A stretch of 64,000 bases of DNA, taken from the NCBI RefSeq assembly GCF_017562075.2, contig NC_054083.1, positions 21,387,428 through 21,451,427 on the forward strand, read 5' to 3'. Under the pieces are notes generated by a model that had not been told where the DNA came from, did not search any database, and saw only the letters and a program-made list of their open reading frames with translations. Of the stretch, positions 35,353-49,334 are shown piece by piece; within the stretch, counting starts at the first letter, position 1, and each line of letters starts with the position of its first letter. A program made the translations under genes and the position numbers. The stretch comes from Anopheles merus. Taxonomy: Eukaryota > Arthropoda > Insecta > Diptera > Culicidae.

Positions 35353-38300
35353 TAAAGCAAGCACATGAAGCCGACGAACGGTGTTTCGGTTTAGGAAATT
35401 AAATTGTAGAATAAAATTGTTTTAAAAGGCCTTTTAATTCCATAATACGGTTTACGAAAGTTTTTGGATGTGATAAGTGTTAACGAATCCTATATTTTAT
35501 TAAGTTAAAACCCTTTTTTTAAGTTTTGAACTTAAAAATGCCCATTATTAATTCAATTATTTACTCAATAACGTACAAACTACCATGCGCCTCCATTTCG
35601 CATATCCTTAACTTTTCCTTACGTTCTCCAGCGACCATTTTCCATTGTATTAGCACTTCGCAAACCAGCAAAATGAATTAAAACGCAGTTACAGCGACCA
35701 CTTCCACACCGACTCACAACGACCAACAGCAAAAAAGGGCCGCTACGATGACGCGGCGCGTGTATCAGTCGCGTACTTCACGTATCAGCCGCATCGACGA
35801 GCCATCCGCGCATCGGGTGGGGGCTAAAGTTCGTGCGATACGCCTGCCAATCGGCCACCTCGAGGCGCCAGTGCGAGTCCTCGCGTGGATCACATGCGCA
35901 GCCCTCCTACGAGCGTTCGCGGTGCGTGCACAGTTGCGCTTGCTTCCCATTGCGCTTGCCTGCCCTTTTTTGCCCATATAAACTATGCCCAGTGTATAGG
36001 TGATAATGAACGTTCGGATGATGAGATGAGTGCAAAAAAAAGTAACAAAACGATTAATATGCTTTCGAATTTACCTCCCAGCCAATCGCAAGTGCCGCTT
36101 CACAAAGGCTGCGCTGCGTGCCTTTTTGCCGCAAGATGCTGCGAGCGATTGGACTGCAGTGATAAGAGCAGCTGAGATGAGGGATAGCTTAGCAGGATGG
36201 GCCAAAGGCAACGGGTCGAGTGTTTGTAAACGTCAAGCCTTTTTGCTTTCTCCGTTTCACCCCGCACACCGTCGGGTCAGTGCATCGCGCTGTTTGTTTA
36301 CCTATGGCAGCGTCATCGTTACGAGCGCACCCGGGAACGGACGCGGCCTGGTCCGACCGGGACGTACTCTGCCTACGTAGCCCGACAATTAGCTGAAACC
36401 GATGTAATCGGCATGTAATTGCGGTGAATTATTAAATCATCCTTGTAGCATCCGTAGGCACACGGTACAGCTCTTATCAGCTGCCAGCATCGTGGCAGCG
36501 TGGTTCGTTGGGGGAAAGTATCAAACGGCTCACAAGCGGAAAGGCCTACCTGCTGCTTATACGGCCCCTAAATCGACTACACTGGGGGAAGGTAAACAGA
36601 AGATTGTGCAGCTTCTGTGCAATGGGGGATCGTTGCACGTACAGGAATTAAGCGATCGTAGACTAAATTGTGGCGAAGAAAGTTGCATCAGATTGTTATG
36701 TTAGGTTGGTCAACTTTGCAAAAAGGCAGGCGAACGCGCGTGCTTAATAGGGTAGGACAGGGTGTGATAGTGGCCTTTGGAAAGACATGTACTAAAACTA
36801 ATAGTAATCTTAATTTTGATTCATTTTATGCAATCATAGTAAAAAATAAATTTCAAAACATACATTATTACAAGAATGAAAGAGTCTTTATTGAAAAAAT
36901 GAATGAGTTTTTCAATATGACACTTTGTAAGATTTCAGTTCGTAAAATTGTGTATAACGGATAAGTGCGCCATATGCTGCTAAACTGTTAGTACATATTT
37001 ACATATTAGTACACAAGTAAACTTCACTCACTGTTTTCGGAGGTTTATTTTTATTTTTTACGAATATTTAAAATATTCCAAGTATGGCAAATTTATTATT
37101 ACGAATTAAAAAAATAACTTAAAATTTATACTAATTACATATCCTAATAGGAATACATATAAGTTCATATCATTTTAAATTGAATTATGAAATATTTTTC
37201 ATACAAACATTGCTAATTAATTAATGGTTTAAAGGCCGGGGGACATTTTCCATACTCGCTAGTGTAATTTCGATTTTCGCCAGCGCATCTGGCGTCGGCT
37301 GACCGGAGCTTTTTTGGTCATCGAGGGAAAGGTCGTGCCAGATTCCAAATTTAAGTTTTTCATCGTTTTTTAATGCGAAAATGGCTTAAATACTTCCGCA
37401 ACATATTTATCTATCAATTAAACAGCTTTTTCAGTCCAATATAAGTAATGAACATGGAAAAATAACATAATTTCTGAAGCGGCTACAAATTGTTTGGAAA
37501 AATGCTTCAGTCAGCCCCCGCCAGATGCGCTAGTGAAAATCGAAATTTCACTAGCGATTACGGACAATGTACCCAGGCCTTAAAATATTTTCCATTGTTT
37601 TACATTGCTATTTTTTTTATCTCTGATATGTATTTTTCTTTTTCTTTTTAAAAATCTTGCTTCTTTAGCAGCTATTTGTGCATCGGTCAATGTTTCCATT
37701 CCATCATGATTGAACAAGCCAAGGCAAGATTATGCTCCTGTTTTATTTATAAGTTTATAAGTTTATAAGTTTTATCAATTTTATTGAAAAATAAATATAC
37801 GACCTTGCGAGTTCCCTTTCGTCAGTTATTAGGAATTTTCGCTGTGACATGTTTTTAAGATCTAACTTCGATTTTCAGCTTCTCTTGATCTTCCTTTTTT
37901 CAGTCACTCTAGGTCGTCAGCCATTAGAACCCAGGCGTTCTTTCGATGCTCTGATTGTTGTCTAATAGTGCCCAAATGCTGTAGATACCGGAACGGACTT
38001 CCGATGTCCACAAACATACACGCTTCTAAAAAAAGTTCCTTTTTTTGGCCATCACTGTTAGAGTTGGACTGACAGGGGTGTTAAATTTTGACTGCTGATT
38101 CGTAAGATACTATTATTGAAAGTTCAATGAACGTTTTGTTAGTGCGGTTGAAGATAAACCCACAAAAAATTGGACAATTTTTGTCCATTCCCATGCGATA
38201 TGTTACAGCGTGGTTTTATCTTTGCATGTGCTGCATTTATCTGGTATGTGTCCAAATGGGTTTTTATATCTGTTTCAGCCGGGTGCGCCAAAGTTTGAAC

Positions 38301-39026
38301 TATTTGATCGGTGAAATGTGATATTATGTGATAATGGTTCTATGTTTATAAAATGTTGTATAGTAGACATGCTAAACTCCATCGTCCAGAACAGAAGGTA
38401 TTTCGAAGAAGCAATGTCTACACTGTACAGAGGGTGGAGTAGAACTTCCCATTTCCCATTCAAAGTGTCTTTACAATTGCTTATTGGTTAGTGTTAGCTT
38501 AGCATCAGTTGTTCTTTACTTTTCATCTATCGAACAGTCTATTGGCAATATTGTTATTATTTCAGAATTATTGACAATGCATAATTCCCGAAAATATCCG
38601 TTTCTGTTTAAAAAATCATAGCACAACAACAATGTCGCATCGACTGAAGCGACATCTGTCTTCAAATATTGCAGATTGATTATTCCTTACTAACGAACTA
38701 ATAAATAAATAAATAAATAAATACTAAATAAAATACAATAGCAAAAATAATAGTTGCATTTCAAATAAAATGTGTTGTGTCCAATTAAATTTGAAATAAA
38801 ATGTGTGTCCTTGAAATAATTGATTACTTACCATAATGCTTAATCGTTGTACTAGTAATTTAGAACAAATCAATTGTTGAAATAAAATTTGTAATTTTTG
38901 AACCATTCTGTCATCACACCATATCCTTCTTCACAGTTTTAGCTGTATCCTTTTATAATTTATTGATTTTCACAGAAAATCTTCCCATACACAACACGAT
39001 CGAACGAACGAACGCAAACCATCATC
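35353..39026. other. 3.7-kb intergenic region with one MITE
   Basis: No gene recognised. ORFs at 35748-36380 and 36492-36964 lack coding signature. It contains the MITE 37233-37580 and a TAAA/AAAT repeat at about 38699-38722. Confidence 0.45.
37233..37580. mobile_element. 348-bp long-TIR MITE, copy 1 (TAA target)
   Basis: Ends AGGCC...GGCCT with imperfect inverted arms of more than 40 bp (left CTCGCTAGTGTAATTTCGAT, right ATCGAAATTTCACTAGCGAT). TAA flanks both sides (37230-37232 and 37581-37583). The same family occurs at 48914-49263. A TWA 3-bp target and GGCC-type ends suggest PIF/Harbinger. Confidence 0.75.
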
Positions 39027-39923
39027 TCACGTCCTGCACAGACCGGGATAGATTGGATTCAGACCCGCCTGACATTGCGAACCCGCCCGACCCACCGTGT
39101 ACACCTCCTGCGTGACGATGTTGTTGTACGAGTAGTTGCACACAAAGTACACCTTCGTGGCGGCTCCTTCGCTCCAGTTTTGCATCGCACATCCCACCTT
39201 CCACGTGCGATCGTTCACCAGCATCGTAAAGTGGCCAATGTTTTTACTACAAAAAATAACCAAAAAAGCGGTCGTAAGTAGTCGAATAGCTAACCCTGAC
39301 TGCCTGAACTTACACTTGTGATCGTGGAAACGCCTGAATGTAGGCAGGCTTCACCTTCTTGTTCTCCTTCCACCAGCCGCCGATGAAACGCGTTATCAGA
39401 TCGGTCACCGTGTACGCTCCCGGCTCGTAGTACTTGAGCAGCGCGATGTTCTGGCCGGAGGTGAGAAACTGGGGCGTATTGCGACACCGATCGTGGGCGA
39501 AGACGCAGGAGCGTGCATTGTTCCCGGCCTGTGCGGCCAGCTCGTCGTCCCACACCATCGTGTACATGCGGGCGGCCGGTCCGAGCGGGAACTGGTAGCC
39601 GGATGCTACCCGCGACCGGTAGTAGTTGTGCAGGTGCAGGATGTGCGCCTGGACAGCCGGGGTCATCGGCACCACGCTCGGCAGCTTGCCGTAGCAAAAG
39701 TGACCCCCGGATAGGGGCGGTGGGTTGCAGCCTACGTTGGGCCCACCGTGCGGACAGAGGCTCGGGGAGCAGTAGTAGTTGGGTGCGTAACCATCGGTCG
39801 AGAAGACCGTGATGGAGAGTAGGCAAAGTGTGAGTGCTGGAGGGGAATGGGGATGATTTAGCCAATGTGGTGTCAGCAGATGTGTTGACAAGCAGACTAC
39901 TCACCAAAGGTGGACTGATGCAT
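39027..39923 (-). CDS. secreted CAP-superfamily protein (antigen 5-like), 253 aa
   Basis: Exons 39905-39923 (MHQSTF), 39314-39836 and 39027-39246 splice in phases 1 and 2 to 253 residues. The signal peptide (ALTLCLLSITVFS) is followed by the insect antigen-5 N-terminal Cys pattern: YYCSPSLC, GPNVGC, GGHFCYG. The CAP domain follows: LHNYYRSRVASG, MVWDDELAAQA, SCVFAHDRCRNT, SGQNIA, then GHFTMLVNDRTWKVGCA and YFVCNYSYNN. The C-terminal Cys pair ends PGLCRT. Family members are secreted into saliva, haemolymph or cuticle, often of unknown function. The usual GHFTQ signature reads GHFTM here. Splice sites are canonical (gtgagt, gtaagt). Confidence 0.92.
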
Positions 39924-42900
39924 TTTGCTTCGAATGACGGCAAAGGAGTTGTTAGCAATTTGAAGTATGATTCTGTAAAATGAACAGCAAATTATGAAAT
40001 TCCATTCCCTGTCATATTATTAAATTATCATAGTTCCACATACAATTAAAAAGGATTCTTACAGTCTTTTTACGTTGAATACGTTAAATCTAATTTCTTG
40101 TGATCATTGTCATTTGTGTATTTTTGTAGGTCGAAGCAACCAAGGAAAGATCAAATAAACTGCCATTCGAATAGTTGAAATGTATTTAAATCAGGTTGAA
40201 ATATGTTATTGAAGTGTAAAGCTTACTTAAGAAACCCTGTTTTAAAAGCTCACTAATAGCCAACTAAGGTTCCTCGCTTATCATTCCTTTCAAATCTATC
40301 ACAATAAAATTAAACTTTTGCGAAGCTCTAGGATAAAATTACCGTAAAACTTGTAACTAATGATAATGATACGACAAAAAACCGAGATTTAAAGTGGCGT
40401 TAGCAACGCAAAAGAGAAAACATTCCTAATCACCACCAACGTAACGTTTAATCGATCGGTTTAAGTTATGGAACCGGATATATGTAAAAACTTGATTTTT
40501 GCCTGCCACAATGGATACATTTTATACAAGCAGGATCTGCGTTATGCCTTCATCGTCCATTTAAATGTTCACAAAATGTATTTAATTAAACTTTCACCGC
40601 AAAAGAAAACTTTCACCATAGATACAAATAATTTAAAACAGGGATTGACAAACTATTCGAGCAACGAGCCCGATTGATGAATTTTTTGAGTCCTGTAGGC
40701 CAGTATTTAGATTACAGTGTCAGTGTAGATTACAATGTGACGTTGAAATAATTATTTCAATCTAAATATTTTTACATATCTCAAATATTTTTAAATGAAG
40801 TTTTCTATGTCACTCCAGATGCGTCGTCACTGTCGTTTGGAGACAGTGTTATAGTCGTTATGAAAAGCTTGCATCATTTAGGTATCAGGTTTTTTTTTAG
40901 CGACAACCTTCAAGATGCCCAGCTCAACCAGTTCACATGGGTCAGTCAATTCACACGGGTAATCCAAAGTGGAGTCGTGGATGCAACTCCAATCCGAAAA
41001 CACCTCATCAACGCCAAAAACAACCCTGCAATTCAGGATTTCCGTGATTCCGGCAAGTCCGGTATTGAACGATAAGCAATCACTGAGTACTTTGAGTAGA
41101 TGAAGTAGTAATGTATCTTATTCGTGTCGAAGACAAAGAATTTATGGAAAAATCATTAGAAAATTCTGAACAATGAAATTTTTCTAGTTATTTTGCTTTA
41201 ATATAAGTCTAGGGGATCAAATTGATTTAAATCGTCGACCGCGGGCTTTGCCAGGCCATGATCTAATATATTCACCTATCTTTTCTGTATGTTTCTGTGT
41301 GCTATTTCAGGAGGGTTTTCTTTGATTAAAAATAGTACAACAATTACTATCGGTAAAGTTATTTAATTTCAAATGTTTAACAATCTGAATTGAAACTTCT
41401 TATGAAACTAGGGGAGGTTTTACAGAGCTTCTCTAGTCAGCTCAACTCTATATGCAAATATTTCAATCCCTTAAAATACAATTCAACACTAACAAGGGAA
41501 ACTCGAATGTTCTGTCGTTGGTCGCTTTGTGTACGTTCAACACACATTTTACAATGTTGAATTGGGAGTTTACGGATTAGAAATGAAGCCTTCGGCGTTG
41601 AGTTGGCTGGAGAATCCTACATATGCTCTTTATTTATTATTTTATTCTTTTAAGTCTGATCGTTTTGATATTTGAAATTGATTTAAGAAGTACAATCTAT
41701 TACGATTCTCTATCACAAAAAAGTGCCTAAAGTTAAAACACACGCAATTTCATGATATTGTATGTAGTTCTTGTTGTCTCATTTTCTTTTATTCCGTTCC
41801 AGCACTCAATAACAGTCTTGCACCACCTCACCAATGAACCGTTGTCTAAGTTCTGGCTACATGGAGGGTTCGTGGGGCATACTAACACCACGTTTGACAC
41901 TACAAATTAACATCCCTACGTCACAGCTTCCGACGCACGGGTGCGAATGATAAACGTGCCAATTGATCGCTCCAAACTGTCCACCTGAACACCCCGAACA
42001 AAAAAAAAAACAAACCCATACGATCGCACCATAACTCTATTGTTCCACTTTCTGCACACTTTTCCGGGCGATCAACTCACCAACCAAACGTGCAAAAAAT
42101 GCATCATCAAACCGGCATCACTTACTTGCTTTCACCCCGCACCAGCTCTACACACCAGATGCACACACACACACAAACGCACACACAAACCAAAACTCAC
42201 AACGAGTGAGCGCTCCCGATCGCTGCTAGACTGCGACTAACGCACTAATCGCCACCGAAAAGCTCAAAAAGCTAATCGTCGTGACCGCGCACCGGCAGCA
42301 ATCCCTTGCGTATCATGCGCATGGCGAACTTATACCCCCACTCCTCTCTGCCAAAAACAAAAAAATACCAGAAAATAGAAGCGCCACCACACCACATTTA
42401 ACCGAAAACCACACCGTTTGTTTCGGCCGTGTTTTGGGTGTATCTTCATCAATTTTTCCACCAGCGGTCCCTCTTCTCCCAGTTGTTTCGCCATCAATTT
42501 ATCAGCCGTAGCCGGTTAAACCACACGGTGATCGGCCGCCGTTTTGTGTGTGTGTGTGTGTGATCGGCCGGAAGAAGAGCAGGGGGCATTGGCATAAATT
42601 TAGCCTACTTTGGGGCGGACGGCGCTTTTGGAAGCGCTTTTGTCGGCTCGCATCTCAGCTTGCACCCCGCCGCGAAAGGCTTTGGACCCTTTCAAGGCCA
42701 ACCCTGCTGGACGTTTGGGGAGAACGTTAGCGACGTTGTGGGGGGGACGGCAGCGGCATTTTAGGGCCTTTCTCGTTTCTCGCACGAGCGATAAATCGCT
42801 CACAGCAGGAGCGTGAGATAAAGGGAAAAGTAAGAGAAAGAAAGGGAGAGAGAGAGAGTAGATGGAGGACCTGTTTTTTTTTGGCGTGCTTTGTGTCGTT

Positions 42901-45900
42901 TCGTTGATCAAACAAACACACGATGAGAACGAAAAAATTAGCTCCATTCCTTTCGGTACAATTTATGCAGATCACTTGGCGCTGTTTTGTTTTGATCATC
43001 GCGTTTGGAGCATCCTTTCCCCGGACAGCCAACAACCCGATGAAGGTTTAATTTAAAGAGCCTATAATTCCAGGATGATGATCATGATGATGATGGGCTG
43101 CAGGAAGAAGGTTGTGTGGGAAGGAAAAGGGTATGCAAAAGGTTCGAGCGAACGTTTTATGACCGATTGTCGCTTCATTTAGAAGTTTGCTAACACGCGC
43201 TGTGTTTGTTCGGGCTTGCCATTTAATTGGGAATATATGGTTTATTGTAGCAATTCCAATTCCTGGATGATCGTTGCAAGTCTTATACGATCATGGCATG
43301 GGAGAAAAAGTCCACCAATTAGAAATCTTCCACATCACGGACTGATGCCATAAAGCAAATTAATTTGACATTTTAAGCATCACCAAACTTTTGGTATAAG
43401 TGTGTATGTTTTGCAAAGTAATACAACTTCTCGATTGAATCTGAAATTTCCCAAACATCTCAGTTTTACCCAAAAAGTCTCCGCTGAAGTAGTTCGCTTC
43501 TGTTGTCTTCAATCCTCTCCTTCAATGCTCAATTAAATCCAGTATAAAAACAATGTTCACCTAATGGGAGTCATTATTTGCACCCAACAAGCCGCCGCAG
43601 CACCTTCAACCCCAACCGAAAAAAGGGTGATGAATCGTTTGGCTCACGCGATTTATGGATTTAAAAGGTCTGCAGCAATACAGGAAGCAAACCTCGATTA
43701 AATGACGTCTGCCGTTTGATTGTATCGGCCCACAACCACCATTTGGCCATTGACCGATGCGGCCGTTTATCTTCTGCCGATCACCGATCACTCGAGTCGC
43801 ATCGGTGGCGATCGTACCGCGCACACCAGTGCCGCCCGTTGAATGCAAATAAATGAGCGCCACCGGCAATTTCTTTCCCCCCGCACAGAATGTGTTGATT
43901 TGGAATCGATTTTTATCGGCTCTTCCCGTGGACGGAACCGGCCACGAGGACAGCATCGTCAAACGGGTGTCGTACGTACTCGTTTGATGAGTTCCGAGAT
44001 GGTGGACGGAATCGAACCATCAATCATTCGTCAGCGCTTATCAGGCGCTTGATTTTTGCGCAGCTTCCTCTTACCATGGGGTGTTTTTTTTTAGGACTTT
44101 TAGCTCGTTTTCTCATTCACCTTTTGGTTCGTTATGGGCGCTTTTTTTTTGGTTAGTTTGTTGCTGTACGCATCTTTGCCAAGCTTTTCCGTGCACAGTT
44201 TGAAAGCTCGAGACCTTGGAACGTTGCTGCAGGGTGACGGAAAGCGACAGCAAAGGTAAAAATAAACAAAACAGATTAAAAATACGGCGGAAGATCGGCG
44301 CAATCGGGCCACGAAAAAAAGGGAAATCAAATCAAGCCTTTACTTGCTGCTGGGGGAGCATAAATCAGGAGCGATAGAGAGAGAGATTAATGTTAGTCGG
44401 CCCCGAAGCGACAAGCTTTCGGCGTGATTTTCAAGGTTAGTAAGGTGGTCCCCGTTTTTTTTTTTTTTTTGAGGCGGAATTAGTAGAACAATCAACCACC
44501 ACGTCTGCCTACCGGAAGCGGGATGCAGATTTACGTTGTAAACAACGCCTCAAGTGCTGATTAGCGACGGCGGGGGTAACACAGTTCTGATCATCTGATG
44601 AAGCGATCAATCTTTATTATATAGAAATGCCTTTACAAGGTTTCTGTGGGTCTGAAAGAAATGAAGATGAGTTCAATCGTACACAGCAAACACAAACAGG
44701 TAGCAACACAGGTGTGGTCACACTATAAATAATGCTCTGATTACGTTGCATACTAATGGTGGTTTATTACACCTCGTAGCATAGCACGATCGTACCTGGA
44801 TCATATTTATGATTGTTGGTATTTAAATAAATTAGTCTACTATTTATCGCGCGATGAATTATTCATCGTGTTTCCGAAAACATTTTGGAAAGCATGCACA
44901 CTTGGCGCCACCTTTGAAACGTGCGCGATATTCCAGCACAGCGCTGCTGAGATGATTGCATACTTTCAGGCGTTTTTGTTAGCTGCTCGAATCAATCGGC
45001 GGGCTCGAATTTCACTATGAACTGAATCAATGTGGCTGCAAAATTATGCATTCATTCCTTACCTTTTCCTTTGATGGCTTATTCAGTACAGTGGTATAAA
45101 TATATTTAAAAAAAAACCCTTGAACCCAAATTAAGTACCAAGTGGTGTTTTATTGATTTTTTTTCTTTCATATTACAACATCGTTAGTAGGGAAGGAACA
45201 TGTGCCTTGACAAGAAAGTTGTACATTTGTTGTAAACACTTTAAGCTGCTCTCGATATAATCTAATCTCATTAGAATCCCTGTCCCAACAACAACAAACA
45301 ATCCTGTTGGCAGTGTGTCTCTGTGTTGGCACTGTTAGGTAAGGTGTAAAGTTCCGTTTCAGCCGGTCTCATTGTACAGTCGTCAACTCGTACGACTTAA
45401 CAACATGCCCGTCATGGGTTCAAGCCCCAAATAGACCGTGCCGCCATACGTAGGACTGACTATCCTGCTATGGGGGGCAATCAATAAGTCACTGAAAGCC
45501 AACCCCAAGTGGGTTGGCAGGCCTTGACCGGCATCGGTTGTTGAGCCAAAAAGAAGAAGAAGAAGAAGAAGAAAGTTCCGTTTATTTAAATTTTTTAACG
45601 AATTTTAAGCTTTTCTATCTGAATAGAAGATCAAATCGATGTTTTACTGTATCGGAAAGAACACGAGCAGTAATGCTGCTATCCCCTTCGAATCATTCTG
45701 GTTGCGCGTTCGAGTATTTATTTTCCCTATCCTAGTAAACAAAACAATTAAGCGGTATTATTGTGCAGTAACTGTAAATTGTTGATTTCGTAAATCATTA
45801 AATCTCTGACTGTAGCTTAGCTCATACAGAGAAGGAAATAAAAAGAAGTTGAAACTTCACATTGATCATCAAGTGATATTTTATAAAAAAAGTCGTTCCG

Positions 45901-46203
45901 AAATAGAGCCTTCTCTTCAAAATATATCTTTCACTTTGTGGCACCTACGAATTGTATATCATCTACCTTTATCTGCATCAAATGTTAAGTTTTCCTGAGA
46001 TTTATCATTACATCAAACCCTTCCACTCTCATCTACGGCATGGTACGGTAAGGCAATATTTAAAAACCTGAATTGTAAATGCAAAGTTGTAGTTAAATCT
46101 CATCAGAGTCCTTTTGTTGAGGTTTGGCGAGTTATATTGTAAGGCTCCGCAGCATAGCAAAGAGTTGTTTCAGAAACAAAACATCCCAACTCCAACTGAC
46201 CGT
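39924..46203. other. 6.3-kb gene-poor region
   Basis: No coding region is supported on either strand. It contains CA runs (about 42158-42190), GT runs (about 42547-42562), a GA run (about 42846-42858), GATGAT repeats (about 43075-43094) and a SINE at 45362-45572. It could include distal regulatory DNA or introns of a gene outside the window. Confidence 0.45.
45362..45572 (+). mobile_element. tRNA-derived SINE with (AAG)n tail (SINE200-like)
   Basis: A-box-like TTGTACAGTCG (45372) and B-box GGTTCAAGCCCC (about 45417), then the family body (GACTGACTATCCTGCTATGG) and a 3' AAG repeat (about 45551-45572). Length about 210 bp. Same family as 59934-60148. Confidence 0.8.
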
Positions 46204-48141
46204 TTAGCGGCGTACTTTCTTGTTGTCGCTGCTCTCAAAGTACATGTAGTCCTGCAAGTACATGAACAGTCGTTAATATAGTCTCCATTTTCAGTAAGCT
46301 AACGCTACCACTTACAATCAAAAACAGTGCCCCGAGCATGGTGGCCTTCACCCTCACGTCCAGATCCATCGGGAAGTTGATGCCGAAGTTGTCCGCATCG
46401 GTAAAGTGCTCCTGCACGAAGCCGGTCCACTGCTTCGTCACCTTACCGACCTCGGTACCATCCTTGGTGAACACCTGGATCATGATTCGTTGCAAAAAGT
46501 GTAACACACACATTAACATCTACACATCATACGGTCACGACTCTGAAACTTACGGCAAACTTGATATCGCTACACGGACACTGGCACACCGGGCCACGGA
46601 TCGTTAGCACCGTTTCGTTGTTGCGGTCGCGTATGTCAAAGACGGGCCGGCAGAGGCTCCACTTCTGCACTACCGTGCCGATCACGTTGCCGGGCGGGGC
46701 CGACACCTCCAGCTTCTGCAGACAGCACGGAAAGCAGCAGGACTTGCAGCGCAGATCGCGGCGCAGATGCAGCACTTCGTTCTGGAAGTTGTCCATGATC
46801 TTGATGTCGAACGGGCGGTCCGGGCCGCAGCACATGCGCGTGCAGCAGGTCGTGTCCTCCACCGCCCAGTACACCTTCTGCCCGAGCGTGTTCTTCACCG
46901 TGTACTTGTTGGCCGTCTCGAACCCGGTGAAGGCTTCCAGCAGCTCGACCTGCTGGTGCACCAGCAGCTGATCAACTGCTGTCAGGTATTCCAAGCCAGG
47001 CGGACAGTTGGGAATGCCCTGTGGTATAGGCATCCATCCAGCTATTTTGCAGGGAGAAGAGTGAGATGGATAAAGAGAGATTAGAAATGAAGATCTCACT
47101 GTCACTTCTTGTCCAATTTCCCAGAACCAGTCAGAACCCTCCAGCACCTTCGCTCTTCGTCCGTTATCAATCGCTCAAACTGTTGATCACGATCGTTTGC
47201 ACACACTTCCTTCGGTTTTGGCTTCTCCGTGCGCTTCCCAAGCCGTACACTTCGCACAAAACGCCCACATTTGGCCAACTTTTGCTCCAGCACGTGCCAA
47301 ACAACGATCACGAGACGGCGCGTTTGATACTGTTTCCGCTTTCCCTCATCGCGACGGGCTCGCGTCCGATCGCTTCCATCTGTCCCAGGTTCCTCGCTCA
47401 CGCAAAGCCGATCGACCGAAACGCAGCTGGTAAAGTACTCCTGAGGCCGCTTCTTCGGTGTCATCCTGCGCGGAAGTCAGCACTGCAACTGGACTGACCG
47501 GTGGCGTGTGGCCACCGTACCGTAGAAATCTTTGCCCACACTCATACGCCTGCTATCTAGGCGTGATTCCTCCACTCCATCCCCACGCGCTAGATTCACG
47601 TACGCATCTTATCTACCCGATGGTGTACCCCCTATTGCCGATTACAACGCGACCGCGACTGTGTCGGAAGGGATCGAGGGCCCGTTATCAATTGGCCTTT
47701 TTGAAACCGTTCGATTCGATGGAAGCGCTTTTGTGTTTTGCAAAACAAAAGGGGAGGTGTTGCTGAGTTTGTCTGTTAAAGGAAGGGCGTGCGACTTACT
47801 GACTTGCTGCTGACCAAGCACGGGCTGCATCTGCATGACGCCTGGCTGCGTCATGATCGGCATGCCGGCCATCTGCGGCACCGGCATGTAACCGGGCGGG
47901 GCCGGTGGTCCAGTAGCCTAATGGGAGAATTGGAGATGTTGTTACAGTAGGAGCCAAACAATGCAAAAACTTAAGGGCATTGGTGTTGTAAGATTACCAT
48001 TGGTGCCATTGGATACCCTTGTGGGTTTGTCTGCGGTAGCATTGGATTGGCCGCTTCTTGGCCGAGTGTAGGGTATAAGGGGTTGGCCGGCGGTTGCTGC
48101 TGCTTCTCCTCCAGGGGAACCTTTTCCGGTGTGTCAGCCAT
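46204..48141 (-). CDS. phospholipid scramblase, 318 aa
   Basis: Five exons, 47998-48141, 47800-47917, 46554-47041, 46316-46474 and 46204-46251, splice in frame to 318 residues. Scramblases move phospholipids across the bilayer in a calcium-dependent way, or act as DNA/lipid-binding adaptors. The first 88 residues are Pro/Gln/Met-rich with PPGY- and NPLYP-type motifs, as in the PLSCR N-terminus. The core has LEYL...QLLVHQQVELLEAFTGFE, a palmitoylation-type cluster CCFPCC (about 189-194), the calcium-loop-like DADNFGINFPMDLD (about 276) and the C-terminal membrane segment VKATMLGALFLIDYMYFE (about 292-309). An upstream ATG in the same frame (48165) precedes an acceptor-like tttacag, so a non-coding first exon is likely and the ATG at 48141 was chosen. 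Family assignment is firm. Confidence 0.95.
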
Positions 48142-49334
48142 TGTAATGCGCTCTGTAAATGGCAAGATGGTGGAAGAAACTGATAAAATTGAATAGAAAT
48201 TGTTTCTTAAAAATTATACAATGCTTAAGTTATAGAAGTTGCAGTAGCTTTGAAGCCCTTTAAAGTAGAATCTCTCTAAGTAGAAGGTCTAGAGTAACTA
48301 AAATGCTTGTATTCTTCACGACTATCATCATTCATTTGTGATCATAAAGTTTCTAAAATAGTTTCAACACTTTTAAAATATAATAAGATCAATGTTTTTA
48401 CATTAGTACGAAAAAGTGTAATACAGAAATATTGGATCTATTATGTATTTCTATTCCAACCTCTTTCATTACCATATACCCTACTAGCGACATCCGATAC
48501 TAGCGCCAGCTGACGGAAAACTTCAAACTATGAACTCCGAGGTGAGGTGATTTGTGAAGTGGAGAAAAACTCTAATGATTGTCATTAGGAATATGAGTGT
48601 GCTTCTGTGGGCCACTGTTTCCACTACAGAGTGATACAGCAGATTAGCAACACCTATTAAGCAGTCGTTGCATCATATTAACGTGAAGTGGTTCTCACGT
48701 GTGCACACTACAGGTTGCGCAATCAAGGTATCGTTAATAGTGTAGCGACTTGATTCCTCTTGAATATTCTTTACGAGTGATTGCTCAGCACGTTCGTGAT
48801 AGTTTGATCAAACAAACTAGATTTCTGACTGTAAGCAAAACCACTCTATGGTCTTTGGAGGTGTGTTTTAGTAAAAAAAAAATTAGAATTATATATCCTT
48901 TATTGTAATTTAAAGGCCGGGCTACATTGATCGTACTCGCAAGTGTAATTTCAATTTTCACTAGCGCACCTGGCGGCGGCTGACCGAAGCATTTTGCCAA
49001 ACAATTTGGAGCCGCTCCAGAAAATACCTTTTTTCCATTTTTTTACTTTATCTTGACAGGAAAAGTTTTGTAATTGATAGATAAACATATTGTGCAAGTA
49101 TTTCAGCCATTTTCGCATAAAAAAACCATGAAAAAACTACTTAATTTTGAGATCCGGTGCGACCGTTCCCTTGATGACCAAAATCAGCTTCCACCAGCCG
49201 CCGCCAGATGCGCTAGTGAAAATTAAAATTACACTACGGAGTACGATCAATGTAGCCCGGCCTTAATGCTTTTACACCTTGACAGTGAAACATTCTGAAT
49301 GATTGTTGATGAAAGGAGACAACTTATTTTGAAT
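48142..49334. other. intergenic between scramblase and SDR1
   Basis: Contains the scramblase promoter side, the MITE 48914-49263 and the SDR1 3' end. No other gene seen. Confidence 0.45.
48914..49263. mobile_element. 350-bp long-TIR MITE, copy 2 (TAA target)
   Basis: Ends AGGCCGGGCTACATTGATCG and CGATCAATGTAGCCCGGCCT are perfect 20-bp inverted repeats, and the arms extend further. TAA flanks both sides (48911-48913 and 49264-49266). Same family as 37233-37580, here with better preserved termini. Confidence 0.82.

Noticed and set aside
35748..36380. ORFs of 77-116 aa in a GC-rich block
   Set aside because: Arg-rich composition-driven frames on both strands with no family pattern.
43606..43962. 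118-aa minus-strand ORF
   Set aside because: No recognisable domain or signal; the sequence could be conserved non-coding DNA but that cannot be judged here.
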